Part shown: piece by piece, positions 1 to 9,495 of the stretch
How the letters are laid out: each line of letters starts with the position of its first letter
Numbering within the stretch: the stretch's first letter is position 1
Origin: Bacillus safensis FO-36b
Lineage (GTDB): Bacteria > Bacillota > Bacilli > Bacillales > Bacillaceae
Reading direction: 5' to 3'
DNA length: 64,000 nucleotides
Assembly: GCF_000691165.1 (NCBI RefSeq)
Contig: NZ_ASJD01000005.1
Coordinates: 124,001 to 188,000, forward strand
Notes under the pieces: model-generated
The model's input: the letters and a program-made list of their open reading frames with translations, nothing else
Databases searched by the model: none
Told to the model about the DNA's origin: nothing
Position numbers and translations under genes: made by a program

Positions 1-2367
1 CTCGCTTTTGTTGTACCTTTCCTTTACAAATATGTGAGACGTATACATACAGGATGGTTTGTTCTCATCTTGCCGATTCTTTTATTTACCTATTTCATCC
101 AAATGTTACACATCACTTCGAATGGACGAACGCTTTTCTCACAGGCTGAATGGATTCCATCTTTAGGGATGAATTTCACTGTGTATGTCGATGGTCTCAG
201 CCTGTTATTTGCTTTATTAATTACAGGTATCGGCTCACTAGTGGTGCTGTACAGTATTTTCTACTTATCAAAGGAAAAAGAACAGCTTGGCTCTTTCTAC
301 ACGTATTTGCTCATGTTTATGACCGCGATGCTGGGTGTCGTTCTTTCTGACAACATGGTCGTTCTATACTTGTTTTGGGAGTTAACGAGTATCTCTTCCT
401 TCCTCTTAATTGGGTATTGGTATAAGCGGGACCGCTCTAGGTATGGAGCAACGAAATCACTGCTTATTACTGTTTTTGGCGGATTAGCTATGCTTGGCGG
501 CTTCATCCTCATTTACCTGATTACTGATTCATTCAGTATTCGTGAAGCAGTGAATCAGCTTCAGCTCATTATGGCATCACCTTATTTTATCCCTGCCATG
601 ATCCTAATCTTACTAGGTGCCTTTACGAAATCAGCGCAGTTCCCATTCTATATCTGGCTGCCTGATGCAATGGAAGCACCGACCCCTGTGAGCAGTTATC
701 TGCATTCTGCTACGATGGTGAAAGCCGGTATTTATCTTGTTGCCCGCTTCAGTCCAATCTTTGCTATATCAGAGGTATGGTTCTGGACCATTTCCATCGT
801 GGGACTTGTCACATTATTCTGGGGATCATTCCACGCCGTCCGGCAAAACGATTTGAAAGCCATTCTGGCCTATTCGACAGTGAGTCAGCTCGGCATGATT
901 ATGCTCATGCTTGGCGTCGGCGCAGCTGCGATTCATGAAAACAATCCTGCCTTTTTTGGCGCAGCCGTTCTTGCAGCTATTTTTCACCTCATTAACCATG
1001 CTACGTTTAAAGGCAGTCTCTTTATGGCAGCTGGTATTATCGATCATGAAACAGGAACTCGTGACATTCGGAAATTAGGCGGATTAATGACGATCATGCC
1101 GATTACCTTCACCATTACGTTAATCGGTACATTTTCAATGGCCGGATTACCGCCATTTAACGGTTTCTTAAGTAAAGAGCTATTTTTCACAAGTATGATA
1201 CGGATTTCCGATATCAGCTTTACGGACGTTTCAACATGGGGTGCCATCTTCCCAGCACTCGCTTGGCTCGCTAGTGTCTTTACGTTCATTTATAGTATGA
1301 TGCTCCTCTTTAAAACTTTTAGAGGCCGTCTGAATATAGACCAATTGGAGAAAAAACCGCATGAAGCACCGATCGGCATGCTCATTCCGCCCATCATTCT
1401 AGCTGCACTTGTGGTCACCTTCTTCTTTTTCCCTAATATTCTTGCCTATTCTGTCATTGAACCCGCAATTGCGGCGATCATTCCTGAAGCGATTGAAACA
1501 GGAAGCCGGTTTTCTGTAAAAATTGAAGCATGGCATGGCTTCCAGCCAGAACTCTATATGACAATAGGTGTTGTTGTACTCGGCACAATCGGCTACTTGA
1601 CGCTTTCAAAATGGCGTCCAATATACAACATCTTTAAGGAAAAATGGTCATTTAACGCTTTATACGACCGCTCTCTTATCGGTTTGGAAAAAGGTTCATA
1701 CCGCCTGACAAACAGTTATATGACTGGTTTTCTTCGTGACTATCTTGTCTATGTGTTTGGGTTCATGATTATCGTCATTGGCGGCGTGATGTTTTATCAG
1801 CAGGCCTTTTCATTTCAAACAGATCAGGCTGCCTCAATTGGCACGTATGAGGTGATTCTTTCACTTGTGATGGTGGCGGCGACGATTGCCACAGTATTCG
1901 CAAGCTCACGATTAACAGCTATTATTGCTCTAGGTGTCATGGGCTACACGCTGTCACTATTCTTCGTGATTTTCAGAGCACCTGACCTTGCGCTGACGCA
2001 GTTGATTATTGAAACGATTTCAGTCGCACTGTTTTTGCTTTGCTTCTATCATTTGCCGAAGCTGAGCTTAAAGCAAAAAACGAGAAGATTCAAAATGACC
2101 AATTTCATCATTTCTTTAGGTGTTGGGGTTGTTGTCACTTGTCTAGCCTTCGCTTCCACAAGTCAGCAGTCACTTGACACCATCTCAACTTACTTTATTG
2201 AAAACAGCTACAAACTTGCTGGCGGTGACAATATTGTTAATGTCATTCTTGTAGATTTCAGGGGCTTTGATACCCTTTTTGAAATTACCGTGCTCGCCAT
2301 TGCGGCACTTGGTATTTATGGGTTATTAAAAACACAAGTAAAACGGAAGAGAGGTGTGCGGCGATGA
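1..2367 (+). CDS. mrpA: Mrp Na+/H+ antiporter subunit A (5' end outside window)
   Basis: Largest subunit of the multisubunit Mrp cation/proton antiporter in the cytoplasmic membrane (Na+ efflux, pH homeostasis). The frame is open from base 1 with no stop, so the true start lies upstream; the GTG at 34 is internal. 788 codons are visible against about 800 in the family. The N-terminal two thirds is a NuoL/ND5-like proton-channel module with many membrane helices (motifs such as [33 protein letters not shown] and the conserved [14 protein letters not shown]). The C-terminal part carries the MrpA-specific domain ([14 protein letters not shown]). The stop overlaps the mrpB start by 4 bp (ATGA), showing translational coupling in a seven-gene operon. 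Confidence 0.97.
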   Translation, partial: LAFVVPFLYKYVRRIHTGWFVLILPILLFTYFIQMLHITSNGRTLFSQAEWIPSLGMNFTVYVDGLSLLFALLITGIGSLVVLYSIFYLSKEKEQLGSFYTYLLMFMTAMLGVVLSDNMVVLYLFWELTSISSFLLIGYWYKRDRSRYGATKSLLITVFGGLAMLGGFILIYLITDSFSIREAVNQLQLIMASPYFIPAMILILLGAFTKSAQFPFYIWLPDAMEAPTPVSSYLHSATMVKAGIYLVARFSPIFAISEVWFWTISIVGLVTLFWGSFHAVRQNDLKAILAYSTVSQLGMIMLMLGVGAAAIHENNPAFFGAAVLAAIFHLINHATFKGSLFMAAGIIDHETGTRDIRKLGGLMTIMPITFTITLIGTFSMAGLPPFNGFLSKELFFTSMIRISDISFTDVSTWGAIFPALAWLASVFTFIYSMMLLFKTFRGRLNIDQLEKKPHEAPIGMLIPPIILAALVVTFFFFPNILAYSVIEPAIAAIIPEAIETGSRFSVKIEAWHGFQPELYMTIGVVVLGTIGYLTLSKWRPIYNIFKEKWSFNALYDRSLIGLEKGSYRLTNSYMTGFLRDYLVYVFGFMIIVIGGVMFYQQAFSFQTDQAASIGTYEVILSLVMVAATIATVFASSRLTAIIALGVMGYTLSLFFVIFRAPDLALTQLIIETISVALFLLCFYHLPKLSLKQKTRRFKMTNFIISLGVGVVVTCLAFASTSQQSLDTISTYFIENSYKLAGGDNIVNVILVDFRGFDTLFEITVLAIAALGIYGLLKTQVKRKRGVRR

Positions 2368-2795
2368 GAAAGATTGATACGAATGATATGCTTTTGCAAG
2401 TCACAACAAAAATCACAGCATTCATCATCTTGCTTTTCTCCCTTCACCTATTTCTTGCAGGACATAACAATCCTGGCGGCGGATTCATTGGCGGCCTGAT
2501 GAGTGCTGCGGCTGTCGTTCTTCTGCTTTTAGCCTATGATCTGAAAACAGTAAGACGCATTTTGCCATTTGACTTTATTTATGTAACTGGAGCCGGTTTG
2601 CTCGTTGCGATCCTGACAGGTATGGGATCCTTTCTATTCGGTGCACCTTTTCTATCCCATGCATTTGATTATTTTCAATTACCGTTTTTAGGAAAAACAG
2701 AACTAGCGACAGCCGTCCTGTTTGATATCGGTGTGTATTTGGTTGTTGTCGGTGTCACCATGACCATTATTCAAATGATTGGAGAGAAGGAATAA
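2364..2795 (+). CDS. mrpB: Mrp antiporter subunit B
   Basis: 143-residue membrane protein of the Mrp complex. The MnhB signature [12 protein letters not shown] is visible near residue 35, followed by hydrophobic segments (four helices expected). It overlaps mrpA by 4 bp and mrpC by 1 bp. In the family, subunit B packs against MrpA and all seven subunits are needed for full exchange activity. Confidence 0.96.
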   Translation: MRKIDTNDMLLQVTTKITAFIILLFSLHLFLAGHNNPGGGFIGGLMSAAAVVLLLLAYDLKTVRRILPFDFIYVTGAGLLVAILTGMGSFLFGAPFLSHAFDYFQLPFLGKTELATAVLFDIGVYLVVVGVTMTIIQMIGEKE

Positions 2796-3136
2796 TGGAA
2801 TTTCTAATGTCTATTATCGTCGGAATTATTTTTATGGCGGCGACCTATTTGATGCTGTCAAAGAGCCTTCTGCGGGTCATCGTCGGTACTGCTGTTTTGA
2901 GTCACGGCGTCCACTTGCTTCTTTTAACAATGGGCGGTTTAAAAAAAGGAGCGCCTCCCGTTCTAAAAGAGGGGCTCACATCCTATGTAGATCCATTACC
3001 ACAAGCATTAATTTTAACAGCCATTGTCATTGCTTTTGGTGTGACATCCTTATTACTTGTCATGGCCTTCCGTGCCTTCCAAGAGCTGCGAACAGATGAC
3101 ATGGATCAAATGAGAGGAAATGATCAGCATGAATAA
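2795..3136 (+). CDS. mrpC: Mrp antiporter subunit C (NuoK-like)
   Basis: 113 residues with three predicted membrane helices, homologous to complex I subunit NuoK. Recognisable segments are YLMLSKSLLRVIVG and the ALILTAIVIAFGVTS helix. The ATG shares its first base with the mrpB stop (TAATG). Its 3' end overlaps the chosen mrpD start by 8 bp. Length matches the family. Confidence 0.95.
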   Translation: MEFLMSIIVGIIFMAATYLMLSKSLLRVIVGTAVLSHGVHLLLLTMGGLKKGAPPVLKEGLTSYVDPLPQALILTAIVIAFGVTSLLLVMAFRAFQELRTDDMDQMRGNDQHE

Positions 3137-4607
3137 TCTCGTGATCCTGCCTATTTTAATTCCATTACTAGCTGCTACACTGTTGATCTTTATGAATAAA
3201 AACATCATGCTGTCAAGAGTCTTTAGTGTCTTGGCATCTCTTTCAGCCATTATATGTAATGCATATTTGGTTCAAACGATTTTCACAAATGGGATACAAA
3301 CCCTTTATTTGGGCGGCTGGAAAGCACCATTTGGGATTGCCCTTGTGGCCGATCAATTTGCTGCACTCCTTGTACTGACCGCTTCCGTTGTCGGGCTTGT
3401 GACAGTCTTCTTCTCCTTTCAAACGATTGGGAAAGAAAGAGAGCGTCTCTTCTATTATTCTGGCGTGCAGTTTTTGTTAGCTGGCGTGAGCGGAGCCTTT
3501 TTAACAGGAGATATTTTCAACCTGTTTGTATTCTTTGAATTACTGCTGATGGCGTCTTATATGCTCATTGTATTAGGCGGATCAAAGCCTCAGCTTCGTG
3601 AATCACTCAAATATATTGTGTTTAATATCATCTCGTCGGCATTATTTATTGTCGGAGTCGCCTGTTTATATGCAGTGACGGGTACGCTCAATATGGCTGA
3701 TTTAAGTGTGAAAATAGCTGAATCAGGGCAAACAGGGCTAATCACTGTTATTTCCATCCTGTTCCTCATTGTATTCGGCTTAAAAGCTGGGATCTTCCCG
3801 CTTTATTTCTGGCTGCCAGGATCGTATCACGCGCCGCCAGCAGCGATTTCAGCTCTATTTGGGGCTTTGCTGACAAAGGTTGGCTTATATGCGATTGCCA
3901 GAGTCTTTACATTAATTTTTATACACGATACAGGCTTCACCCATACACTCATGGCGTGGCTTGCCGCACTGACGGTGATATTCGGTGTGATAGGCTCGAT
4001 CGCCTATTCTGATGTGCAGAAGATCGTGATTTATAACATTGTCACAGCTGTTGGGGTCATTTTGTTTGGATTTGCAGCCAACACACCTGCATCACTCCAA
4101 GGTGCCATTTATTATCTCATTCACGACATGGTGATCAAAGGGGCTTTATTTATGCTGGCAGGTGCCCTCTTTGTGTATGCTGGTACAAATCAACTGAAAA
4201 AAATGGGCGGACTGATTCAATCCCAGCCTCTATTAGGATGGATGTTCTTCATATCGGCTTTATCGCTTGCAGGAATTCCGCCGCTGAGTGGCTTTGTTGG
4301 AAAACTAAAAATTGTGGAAGGTGGATTTTCTGCTGGACACATGACGTTTTCTATCCTGATCTTACTGTCCAGTCTTCTTGTCCTCTACTCTATTATGAAG
4401 ATTTTCATGTCCGCATTTTGGGGCGAGGAACAGGATATGCGAAGAAGAAAGCCGTCAATTAAAGGAATGGTGTACCCTGGCGTACTGCTTGTCGTCTTAT
4501 CGCTTGCCATTGGGTTAGGGACAGAGTTCATTGCCCCTTATATCAATCAAGCAGCGGAAATGCTCTCTACACCAGAAAAATATATTCAAGCTGTGCTGAA
4601 GGAGTAG
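3129..4607 (+). CDS. mrpD: Mrp antiporter subunit D (NuoN/ND2-like)
   Basis: 492-residue polytopic membrane protein, second large proton-channel subunit of Mrp. Motifs include FNLFVFFELLLMASY, KAGIFPLYFWLPGSYHAPP and YYLIHDMVIKGALFM, typical of the antiporter-like family with conserved Glu and Lys in the channel. I chose the ATG at 3129 (MNNLVILP), not the ATG at 3120: the AGAGG motif is only about 3 bases from 3120 but about 11 from 3129, and the shorter form matches the family length. The gene is part of the tightly overlapped mrp operon. Confidence 0.95.
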   Translation: MNNLVILPILIPLLAATLLIFMNKNIMLSRVFSVLASLSAIICNAYLVQTIFTNGIQTLYLGGWKAPFGIALVADQFAALLVLTASVVGLVTVFFSFQTIGKERERLFYYSGVQFLLAGVSGAFLTGDIFNLFVFFELLLMASYMLIVLGGSKPQLRESLKYIVFNIISSALFIVGVACLYAVTGTLNMADLSVKIAESGQTGLITVISILFLIVFGLKAGIFPLYFWLPGSYHAPPAAISALFGALLTKVGLYAIARVFTLIFIHDTGFTHTLMAWLAALTVIFGVIGSIAYSDVQKIVIYNIVTAVGVILFGFAANTPASLQGAIYYLIHDMVIKGALFMLAGALFVYAGTNQLKKMGGLIQSQPLLGWMFFISALSLAGIPPLSGFVGKLKIVEGGFSAGHMTFSILILLSSLLVLYSIMKIFMSAFWGEEQDMRRRKPSIKGMVYPGVLLVVLSLAIGLGTEFIAPYINQAAEMLSTPEKYIQAVLKE

Positions 4608-4613
4608 ATGAAC

Positions 4614-5093
4614 ATGGCCTTTCAAATATTACTAAACGCACTCCTCGCCTTTACATGGATGTTTATGAATGATACATACAGAGCCGCAGACTTTGTATCA
4701 GGTTTTGCATTAGGGATGATCGCCATTTTTATGCTGCGTCGATTTTTCCCGCAGCGTTTTTACGGCTATGCCCTTTATGCGATTTTCAAGCTGATCATCA
4801 TTTTTATTCGCGAGCTGCTTCTTGCCAATTTAAGTGTATTAAAGACCGTATTATCTCCAAAGCTCACGATTAAGCCCGGTATTTTCGCCTTTCGTACGGA
4901 CTTGAAAACAGATTGGGAAATCACCATACTGGCAAATATGATTACATTGACACCAGGTACACTAGTGATTGATATTTCCGATGATCGGTCCATTTTATAC
5001 ATTCATGCGATGGATATTGAAGATGCTGAAAAAGCCATTCACGATATCCGGGTTTCATTTGAAAAAGCGATTCAGGAGGTGAGCGGTAAGTAA
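4614..5093 (+). CDS. mrpE: Mrp antiporter subunit E
   Basis: 159 residues, MnhE family, with two or three N-terminal membrane helices and a soluble C-terminal domain (TLTPGTLVIDIS motif). The preferred start is the ATG at 4614 (MAFQILL), 9 bases after GAAGGAG; the upstream ATG at 4608 is only 3 bases from that ribosome site. It follows mrpD directly, and its stop shares a base with the mrpF start. Confidence 0.93.
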   Translation: MAFQILLNALLAFTWMFMNDTYRAADFVSGFALGMIAIFMLRRFFPQRFYGYALYAIFKLIIIFIRELLLANLSVLKTVLSPKLTIKPGIFAFRTDLKTDWEITILANMITLTPGTLVIDISDDRSILYIHAMDIEDAEKAIHDIRVSFEKAIQEVSGK

Positions 5094-5374
5094 TGGAACT
5101 CATTTTGCAAATGTCACTTGGCATTCTTGCGCTGTCTACTTTGCTTTTTGTGATACGAGTGATCAAAGGTCCCTCTATTCCTGATCGCGTGAGTGCACTT
5201 GATGCGATAGGAATCAATTTAATTGGGATGACAGCCATCGTTTCAATTTTACTGAAAACCACTGCATTCTTTGAGATTATTTTACTGCTCGGCATCCTTG
5301 CCTTTATCGGTACTGTCGCTTTTTCCAAATTCCTTGAGAAAGGGGAAGTGATTGAAAATGATCGTCATCGCTAA
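5093..5374 (+). CDS. mrpF: Mrp antiporter subunit F
   Basis: 93-residue three-helix membrane protein of the Mrp complex. In B. subtilis the equivalent protein has also been linked to cholate efflux. The conserved [19 protein letters not shown] motif is present near residue 22. It starts on the last base of mrpE and overlaps mrpG by 17 bp (or 23 bp if mrpG uses its TTG). Confidence 0.95.
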   Translation: MELILQMSLGILALSTLLFVIRVIKGPSIPDRVSALDAIGINLIGMTAIVSILLKTTAFFEIILLLGILAFIGTVAFSKFLEKGEVIENDRHR

Positions 5375-5732
5375 AGCCATCGTGATTTTCTTTATCCTGC
5401 TAGGCGCTATCCTCTGTTTAATTTCAGCCATTGGTGTCCTTCGCCTGCCGGATGTTTACACACGTATGCATGCTGCATCAAAAGCATCGACCCTTGGCGT
5501 TGTTCTGATTTTAGTAGGTGTGTTTTTTCACGAATGGTTTCTTGCAGGCGTTATTTCTGCAAAAATCCTTCTCGGGATCGTATTCATCTTCCTGACAGCA
5601 CCAGTCGGCGCGCACTTGATCGGAAGAGCCGCGTACAATACTGGTGTTAAGCTCGACAAGCGCAGTGTCCAAGATGATTATGGCGGTTTCCGTAACTTTG
5701 TGATTAAGCGAAAAGAAGATTCTTATTTATAA
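5358..5732 (+). CDS. mrpG: Mrp antiporter subunit G
   Basis: 124-residue subunit with the MnhG motif [19 protein letters not shown] and three predicted helices. Start choice is uncertain: an in-frame TTG at 5352 and the ATG at 5358 both follow GGGGAAGTGAT; I use the ATG because the length then equals the B. subtilis protein. Last gene of the operon, followed by a strong terminator. Confidence 0.93.
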   Translation: MIVIAKAIVIFFILLGAILCLISAIGVLRLPDVYTRMHAASKASTLGVVLILVGVFFHEWFLAGVISAKILLGIVFIFLTAPVGAHLIGRAAYNTGVKLDKRSVQDDYGGFRNFVIKRKEDSYL

Positions 5733-5738
5733 AAAGCA

Positions 5739-5776
5739 AAAAAGAATGGCCTGCCATGTTGGGCCATTCTTTTTTT
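5739..5776 (+). terminator. mrp operon terminator
   Basis: Perfect inverted repeat AAAAAGAATGGCC / GGCCATTCTTTTT followed by a T run, 6 bases after the mrpG stop. It would end the mrp transcript. Confidence 0.92.
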
Positions 5777-5791
5777 ATCGCGCAACAGCAT

Positions 5792-5826
5792 AAAAAAAAG
5801 CTTCCGCTGCACCGGGAGCTTTTTTA
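5792..5826 (-). terminator. menI / com operon terminator
   Basis: Inverted repeat AAAAAAGCTTCCG / CGGGAGCTTTTTT with one wobble pair, overlapping the stop of the minus-strand menI gene. A- and T-rich flanks on both sides mean it could work in both directions between the convergent mrp and com operons. Confidence 0.85.
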
Positions 5827-6213
5827 TATGCGATCAATGACAGCAAGTGTGCATCTTGACGTACAGATGTGCCGGTCTCGATCATCTTTTATATCGATTT
5901 GAAATACCATTGTACGCCGTCCTACATGTACTGGAACAGCTGTCGCTGTCACCACTCCACCGCGTACAGATTTTAAATGATTGGCATTGATTTCAATACC
6001 TGAGCAAACTTGCTGCGTTAAGTCCAAATGAGCAGCAGCCCCCATGCTCGCCACTGTTTCTGCTAGAGCAGCAGATGCTCCTCCGTGCAGCAGTCCAAAT
6101 GGCTGTTTTGTTCTGTGATCGACTGGCATTGTTGCAACGCATCGTGATTTATTGCACTCTACAATCTCAATGCCTAGTGCCTCAAGCAGTGTATTTGATC
6201 CGCTCACATCCAT
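5824..6213 (-). CDS. menI: Hotdog-fold thioesterase, probable DHNA-CoA hydrolase
   Basis: 129-residue hotdog thioesterase of the PaaI/MenI type, known as YuxO in B. subtilis. The motif FGLLHGGASAALAETVASMG around residues 39-58 contains the catalytic-type acidic residue (ETVAS) and the HGG turn. Assigned role: release of 1,4-dihydroxy-2-naphthoate from its CoA ester in menaquinone synthesis; the exact substrate is inferred from the B. subtilis orthologue. The start follows GAGAGGG. It lies 23 bp after comA, so it is the last gene of the comQXPA operon, as in B. subtilis. Confidence 0.88.
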   Translation of the reverse strand: MDVSGSNTLLEALGIEIVECNKSRCVATMPVDHRTKQPFGLLHGGASAALAETVASMGAAAHLDLTQQVCSGIEINANHLKSVRGGVVTATAVPVHVGRRTMVFQIDIKDDRDRHICTSRCTLAVIDRI

Positions 6214-6236
6214 TAAGGCCCTCTCCCTTCACACGT

Positions 6237-6878
6237 TTACAGCACACTTTCAGACTTGGCAATTAACACCGCTTCTGTACGAGATCCAACATTCAGTTTA
6301 TTAAAGATGGATGTCAAACTGTACTCAATTGACCGTTTGCTCAAATGAAGCACATCGGCAATCTCCTGGTTCGTGTATCCTTTTTCCACTTCTCTAAGAA
6401 TCAAACACTCCCGTTCGGTTAAGAGCTCGTGATCAGTCTGCTGCGCCTGTTCTGGCTTTTCTTGCTGCTGTGAAATTAATTTCTTTAAATAGGACAGCTG
6501 AATGACAACTTCCCCTTGCAATGTGCGGTGTATGTATTCAATAATTTTGTCTTTCGTCTCTGTTTTACTAATTGCACCGTGTAATCCAGCCCGAATAGCC
6601 TCTTCAAAATAATCATCTACTTCATACCCTGTATAAATGATAATTTTCACTTGATGGTTGGTTTCTAAAATTTGTTTCGCAATGTCCATTCCATTGATAT
6701 CCCCGAGATTTAAATCCATTAAAATCACATCATAGATGGAAAAGTCATGCGTCTTTAAAAAAGCGGCTTCTGCATCAGGACTTAAACAATCGACTGATAG
6801 CTGCTGGTCTGATTCTAATATGCTTTTTGTCCCTTCCATGACAGCCGGATGATCATCAATGACCAATATCTTCTTCAT
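6237..6878 (-). CDS. comA: Competence response regulator ComA
   Basis: 213-residue NarL/FixJ-type response regulator. The N-terminal receiver domain has the acidic pocket (KILVIDDHPA), the phosphoacceptor aspartate in DVILMDLNLGDINGMD, a Thr in IIYTGYE and a Lys in ISKTETKD. The C-terminal LuxR-type helix-turn-helix reads LTERECLILREVEKGYTNQE to about residue 205. Phosphorylated by ComP, it activates srf, degQ and other quorum-responsive genes. Start follows GGGAGGAAGAC. A terminator-like hairpin separates it from comP. Confidence 0.97.
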   Translation of the reverse strand: MKKILVIDDHPAVMEGTKSILESDQQLSVDCLSPDAEAAFLKTHDFSIYDVILMDLNLGDINGMDIAKQILETNHQVKIIIYTGYEVDDYFEEAIRAGLHGAISKTETKDKIIEYIHRTLQGEVVIQLSYLKKLISQQQEKPEQAQQTDHELLTERECLILREVEKGYTNQEIADVLHLSKRSIEYSLTSIFNKLNVGSRTEAVLIAKSESVL

Positions 6879-6918
6879 GTCTTCCTCCCTTTAAATCACT
6901 CACTTCCATTTTATATAA

Positions 6919-6942
6919 AAGACTTGGCTGATGCCAAGTCTT
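6919..6942 (-). terminator. Terminator-like hairpin between comP and comA
   Basis: Ten-base perfect stem AAGACTTGGC / GCCAAGTCTT with a 4-base loop, followed on the minus strand by TTTATATAAAA. It lies between the comP stop and the comA ribosome site, inside the operon, and could reduce read-through into comA. Confidence 0.7.
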
Positions 6943-6958
6943 AATCCTTAATAAATCG

Positions 6959-9271
6959 TTACAATTCCATTTCAATTTTCACCTTGAGCCCTTTTTCCGG
7001 GGCTGTGTGAATTTGAAGCTTTCCATTTAACGCTTTCACTCTTTCTCTAATTCCCGACAGACCCATGCTCATTGTATGCTGATCAAGATGACTGGCATCA
7101 AAACCGACTCCATCATCCTCATAGTGAAGAACAACCTGATCTTTAATACAAATCAGCATCACTAACACTTGAGTGGCTTTTGAGTGCTTCAGGGCGTTGG
7201 ATAACAGCTCCTGAACAATTCGGTAAATATTCAGCTGTGAATCAATATCAATGTCCAATTCTTTATCAAAGCGTGTCGTATTCAACCTAATATGAAACGG
7301 TGCTTCCTCTTGGATTTGAGAAGTCAGCTTCGATATCGCCTTTACTAAACCTAAATCATACAGCAGCTGCGGCCGAAGCTCATGACACGTTTCTCTCGTC
7401 GTTTGAATCACTTTGGACATTTGATCATTCCATGAGATAAGCGAATTTTCAATAGATGTCGGGCATTGGTTGTTTTGGAAATTCGTTAAAAACATCTCCG
7501 ACTGCCTTTTTAGTGATATCAAGTCCTGCAGCACGGAATCATGAAGATCTCTCGCTAAATCTGAACGCTGCTTTTCTTCCATAGCAAACATGATTTTCTT
7601 CAACCATGCAGGATTGGCCTCGCGCTGTTTCAAATCGTCAAGGTGCTCCATCAATTCTTCGATCTTGACGACATTTTCTAAACTGACACTTGTATAAAAG
7701 GCCAATGTTTTCAGCCATGAGATTTCATCGCGGGTCAATTTCGGTGTCTGTATATTGGATAAGCAGCAAATCATAAACGAGTGACCGCCCCGCTCGCCAA
7801 TTTTCATCATAAACCCTTTATCAAGCTCGATGATTTTACCAACTTCACCTAAAATATCTTGAAATTGATCCACGTATTCTTTCCATAGCTTACTATCATT
7901 TGTTGACTCATCAATTTCAATAATTTGTCCATCAGCCTTCACCTCAAGCACAAAGGCTTTATTCACAACTAGCACTTCTAAAATGGTGTATTTCAAATGA
8001 TACAGCACTTGATGAAGTGATGACGCCTCACGAATAAGCTGTGTAAATTTAAACACGCTGTCTTGGTAATTATACTTTTCTGAAAAACGCTTCAGACGGA
8101 AGCGGAAATCTAGAATTTCTTTGAAATAGAATACAGCCAGCATGAGTGTATAGGTGATTAATGCGAGCTTCAGTGTGTACTTCAAATCTTCTGGCTTTTG
8201 CAGAATGTAAAACGTGACAACAACAAAAACGGTCGGTGTAATGGCAAGAAACCCATAGTATTTCAGTCTGCTTATCAAAAAATCCATATTGTAAAGCTTG
8301 TTCGTCATAAATTGATACACGAGTGAAAAAGGAATGAGCAAGACAAAAGAAGTTAAGAAAAAGGGATCTACCACATAAATACGAAACAAAACATATGGAA
8401 TTGCAAACAAAAAGATAAATGGACAAAATGCTATGATGTTTATCATGACAAAAAACTTTAAAACAGACCCCTGCTCTGTCTCTTTATATTTCCGCATTCC
8501 ATTGATAATCACTTTGAATGACATGATAATAGAAGCGAAAAAGAATAAAAGATTTAAACTTGGCATGTATCTGGCTAACGCCGAATCAATTGGAACAAAT
8601 AACTCTATTACTAGATTAATTATAGGAAGACTATATAAAAAGCGAATCGTTTTTTGAGTCGTAATATGCAGGTCAAACTCTTTGAAATATTGATAAATGA
8701 AGTGAATATAAAAGATAAATACACTTGATAAACAAAATACGATCACATAATGGCTAAATCTCTCACCAATACCTGAAGTACCTGCACTAAGATATCCGAT
8801 ACAAATCGTTAATAAAAATACAACTAAAAGAAATGCTGATTTTCGTTGAGCCTCTTTGTTAATTCGAATGATAAAGAAGATACAAAATAAACAAATTGAA
8901 TACAGGATGAGAGGAATTATATAGACAAATAAACTCTCTTGGCCAATCAATGTCTTATTTTTTAGGGTGATCATTTGGTTGCCTCTTTGAATATCAATTC
9001 TTTGCACATTCCTAAGCTCACCATTGATCAAATGATCTTTGTTGTTAGCAGGTTCCCCATTGATTTTAAGTATAATATCTCCTTCTTCTAATCCTGATGT
9101 GTAGGCTAAAGAAAGATATTCAACTTTGACAACTTCTGCTTGACCGTTCTTGTTCTCCGCTACACGTGCTCCATTAAAAATATCAAATACATAAATATAT
9201 GAAACATAGATCACAAATAAAAAAGACAGAAAAACCAAAAAAGCAGATAGTTTCGTATAAGTTATCTTCAT
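6959..9271 (-). CDS. comP: Competence sensor histidine kinase ComP
   Basis: 770-residue membrane histidine kinase that senses extracellular ComX and phosphorylates ComA. The N-terminus has a membrane helix (about residues 10-30), a periplasm-side PDZ-like segment (SGLEEGDIILKINGEPANN, about 59-77) and then multiple helices to about residue 385. The C-terminal kinase has the H box in RSDLARDLHDSVLQDL and ATPase boxes QELLSNALKHS, DDGVGF and GLSGIRERV. Length equals the B. subtilis protein. The membrane half is AT-rich and is the strain-variable, pheromone-specific part in the family. Confidence 0.96.
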   Translation of the reverse strand: MKITYTKLSAFLVFLSFLFVIYVSYIYVFDIFNGARVAENKNGQAEVVKVEYLSLAYTSGLEEGDIILKINGEPANNKDHLINGELRNVQRIDIQRGNQMITLKNKTLIGQESLFVYIIPLILYSICLFCIFFIIRINKEAQRKSAFLLVVFLLTICIGYLSAGTSGIGERFSHYVIVFCLSSVFIFYIHFIYQYFKEFDLHITTQKTIRFLYSLPIINLVIELFVPIDSALARYMPSLNLLFFFASIIMSFKVIINGMRKYKETEQGSVLKFFVMINIIAFCPFIFLFAIPYVLFRIYVVDPFFLTSFVLLIPFSLVYQFMTNKLYNMDFLISRLKYYGFLAITPTVFVVVTFYILQKPEDLKYTLKLALITYTLMLAVFYFKEILDFRFRLKRFSEKYNYQDSVFKFTQLIREASSLHQVLYHLKYTILEVLVVNKAFVLEVKADGQIIEIDESTNDSKLWKEYVDQFQDILGEVGKIIELDKGFMMKIGERGGHSFMICCLSNIQTPKLTRDEISWLKTLAFYTSVSLENVVKIEELMEHLDDLKQREANPAWLKKIMFAMEEKQRSDLARDLHDSVLQDLISLKRQSEMFLTNFQNNQCPTSIENSLISWNDQMSKVIQTTRETCHELRPQLLYDLGLVKAISKLTSQIQEEAPFHIRLNTTRFDKELDIDIDSQLNIYRIVQELLSNALKHSKATQVLVMLICIKDQVVLHYEDDGVGFDASHLDQHTMSMGLSGIRERVKALNGKLQIHTAPEKGLKVKIEMEL

Positions 9272-9324
9272 GTATAAAACATCCTTAACTGGAGAACTTT
9301 TAAATCATTTTTAAATGAATAGTA

Positions 9325-9495
9325 TCATTTATAGTACCATATATAATCTGCAGACATTTGCCCTTTTTTAATCCCCTGAATGATTGCTTGCATGGTTTGC
9401 TCATCTGTGTGAATTAAACTTGCATTCCCTAAGTCCAATTCATTCACAACACCAGGATTTTTGACTAAATATGCAATAACATTTTGAATGTTCAA
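9325..9495 (-). CDS. comX: ComX quorum-sensing pheromone precursor
   Basis: 56-residue pre-pheromone between comQ and comP, found by reading the minus strand. The start is TTG at 9495, six bases after AAAGGAGGG; it overlaps the last bases of comQ. The nearby ATG is out of frame and soon hits a stop. The N-terminal part (NIQNVIAYLVKNPGVVNEL) is ComX-like. The C-terminus SADYIWYYK has one tryptophan, W53, the residue that ComQ isoprenylates in this family. The mature peptide would be the last few residues around W53; cleavage position cannot be read from sequence. The tail sets the pherotype together with ComQ and ComP. Confidence 0.93.
   Translation of the reverse strand: MNIQNVIAYLVKNPGVVNELDLGNASLIHTDEQTMQAIIQGIKKGQMSADYIWYYK

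Noticed and set aside
2779-3099. 106-codon frame overlapping mrpC
   Set aside because: Out-of-frame shadow of mrpC; basic, low-similarity sequence.
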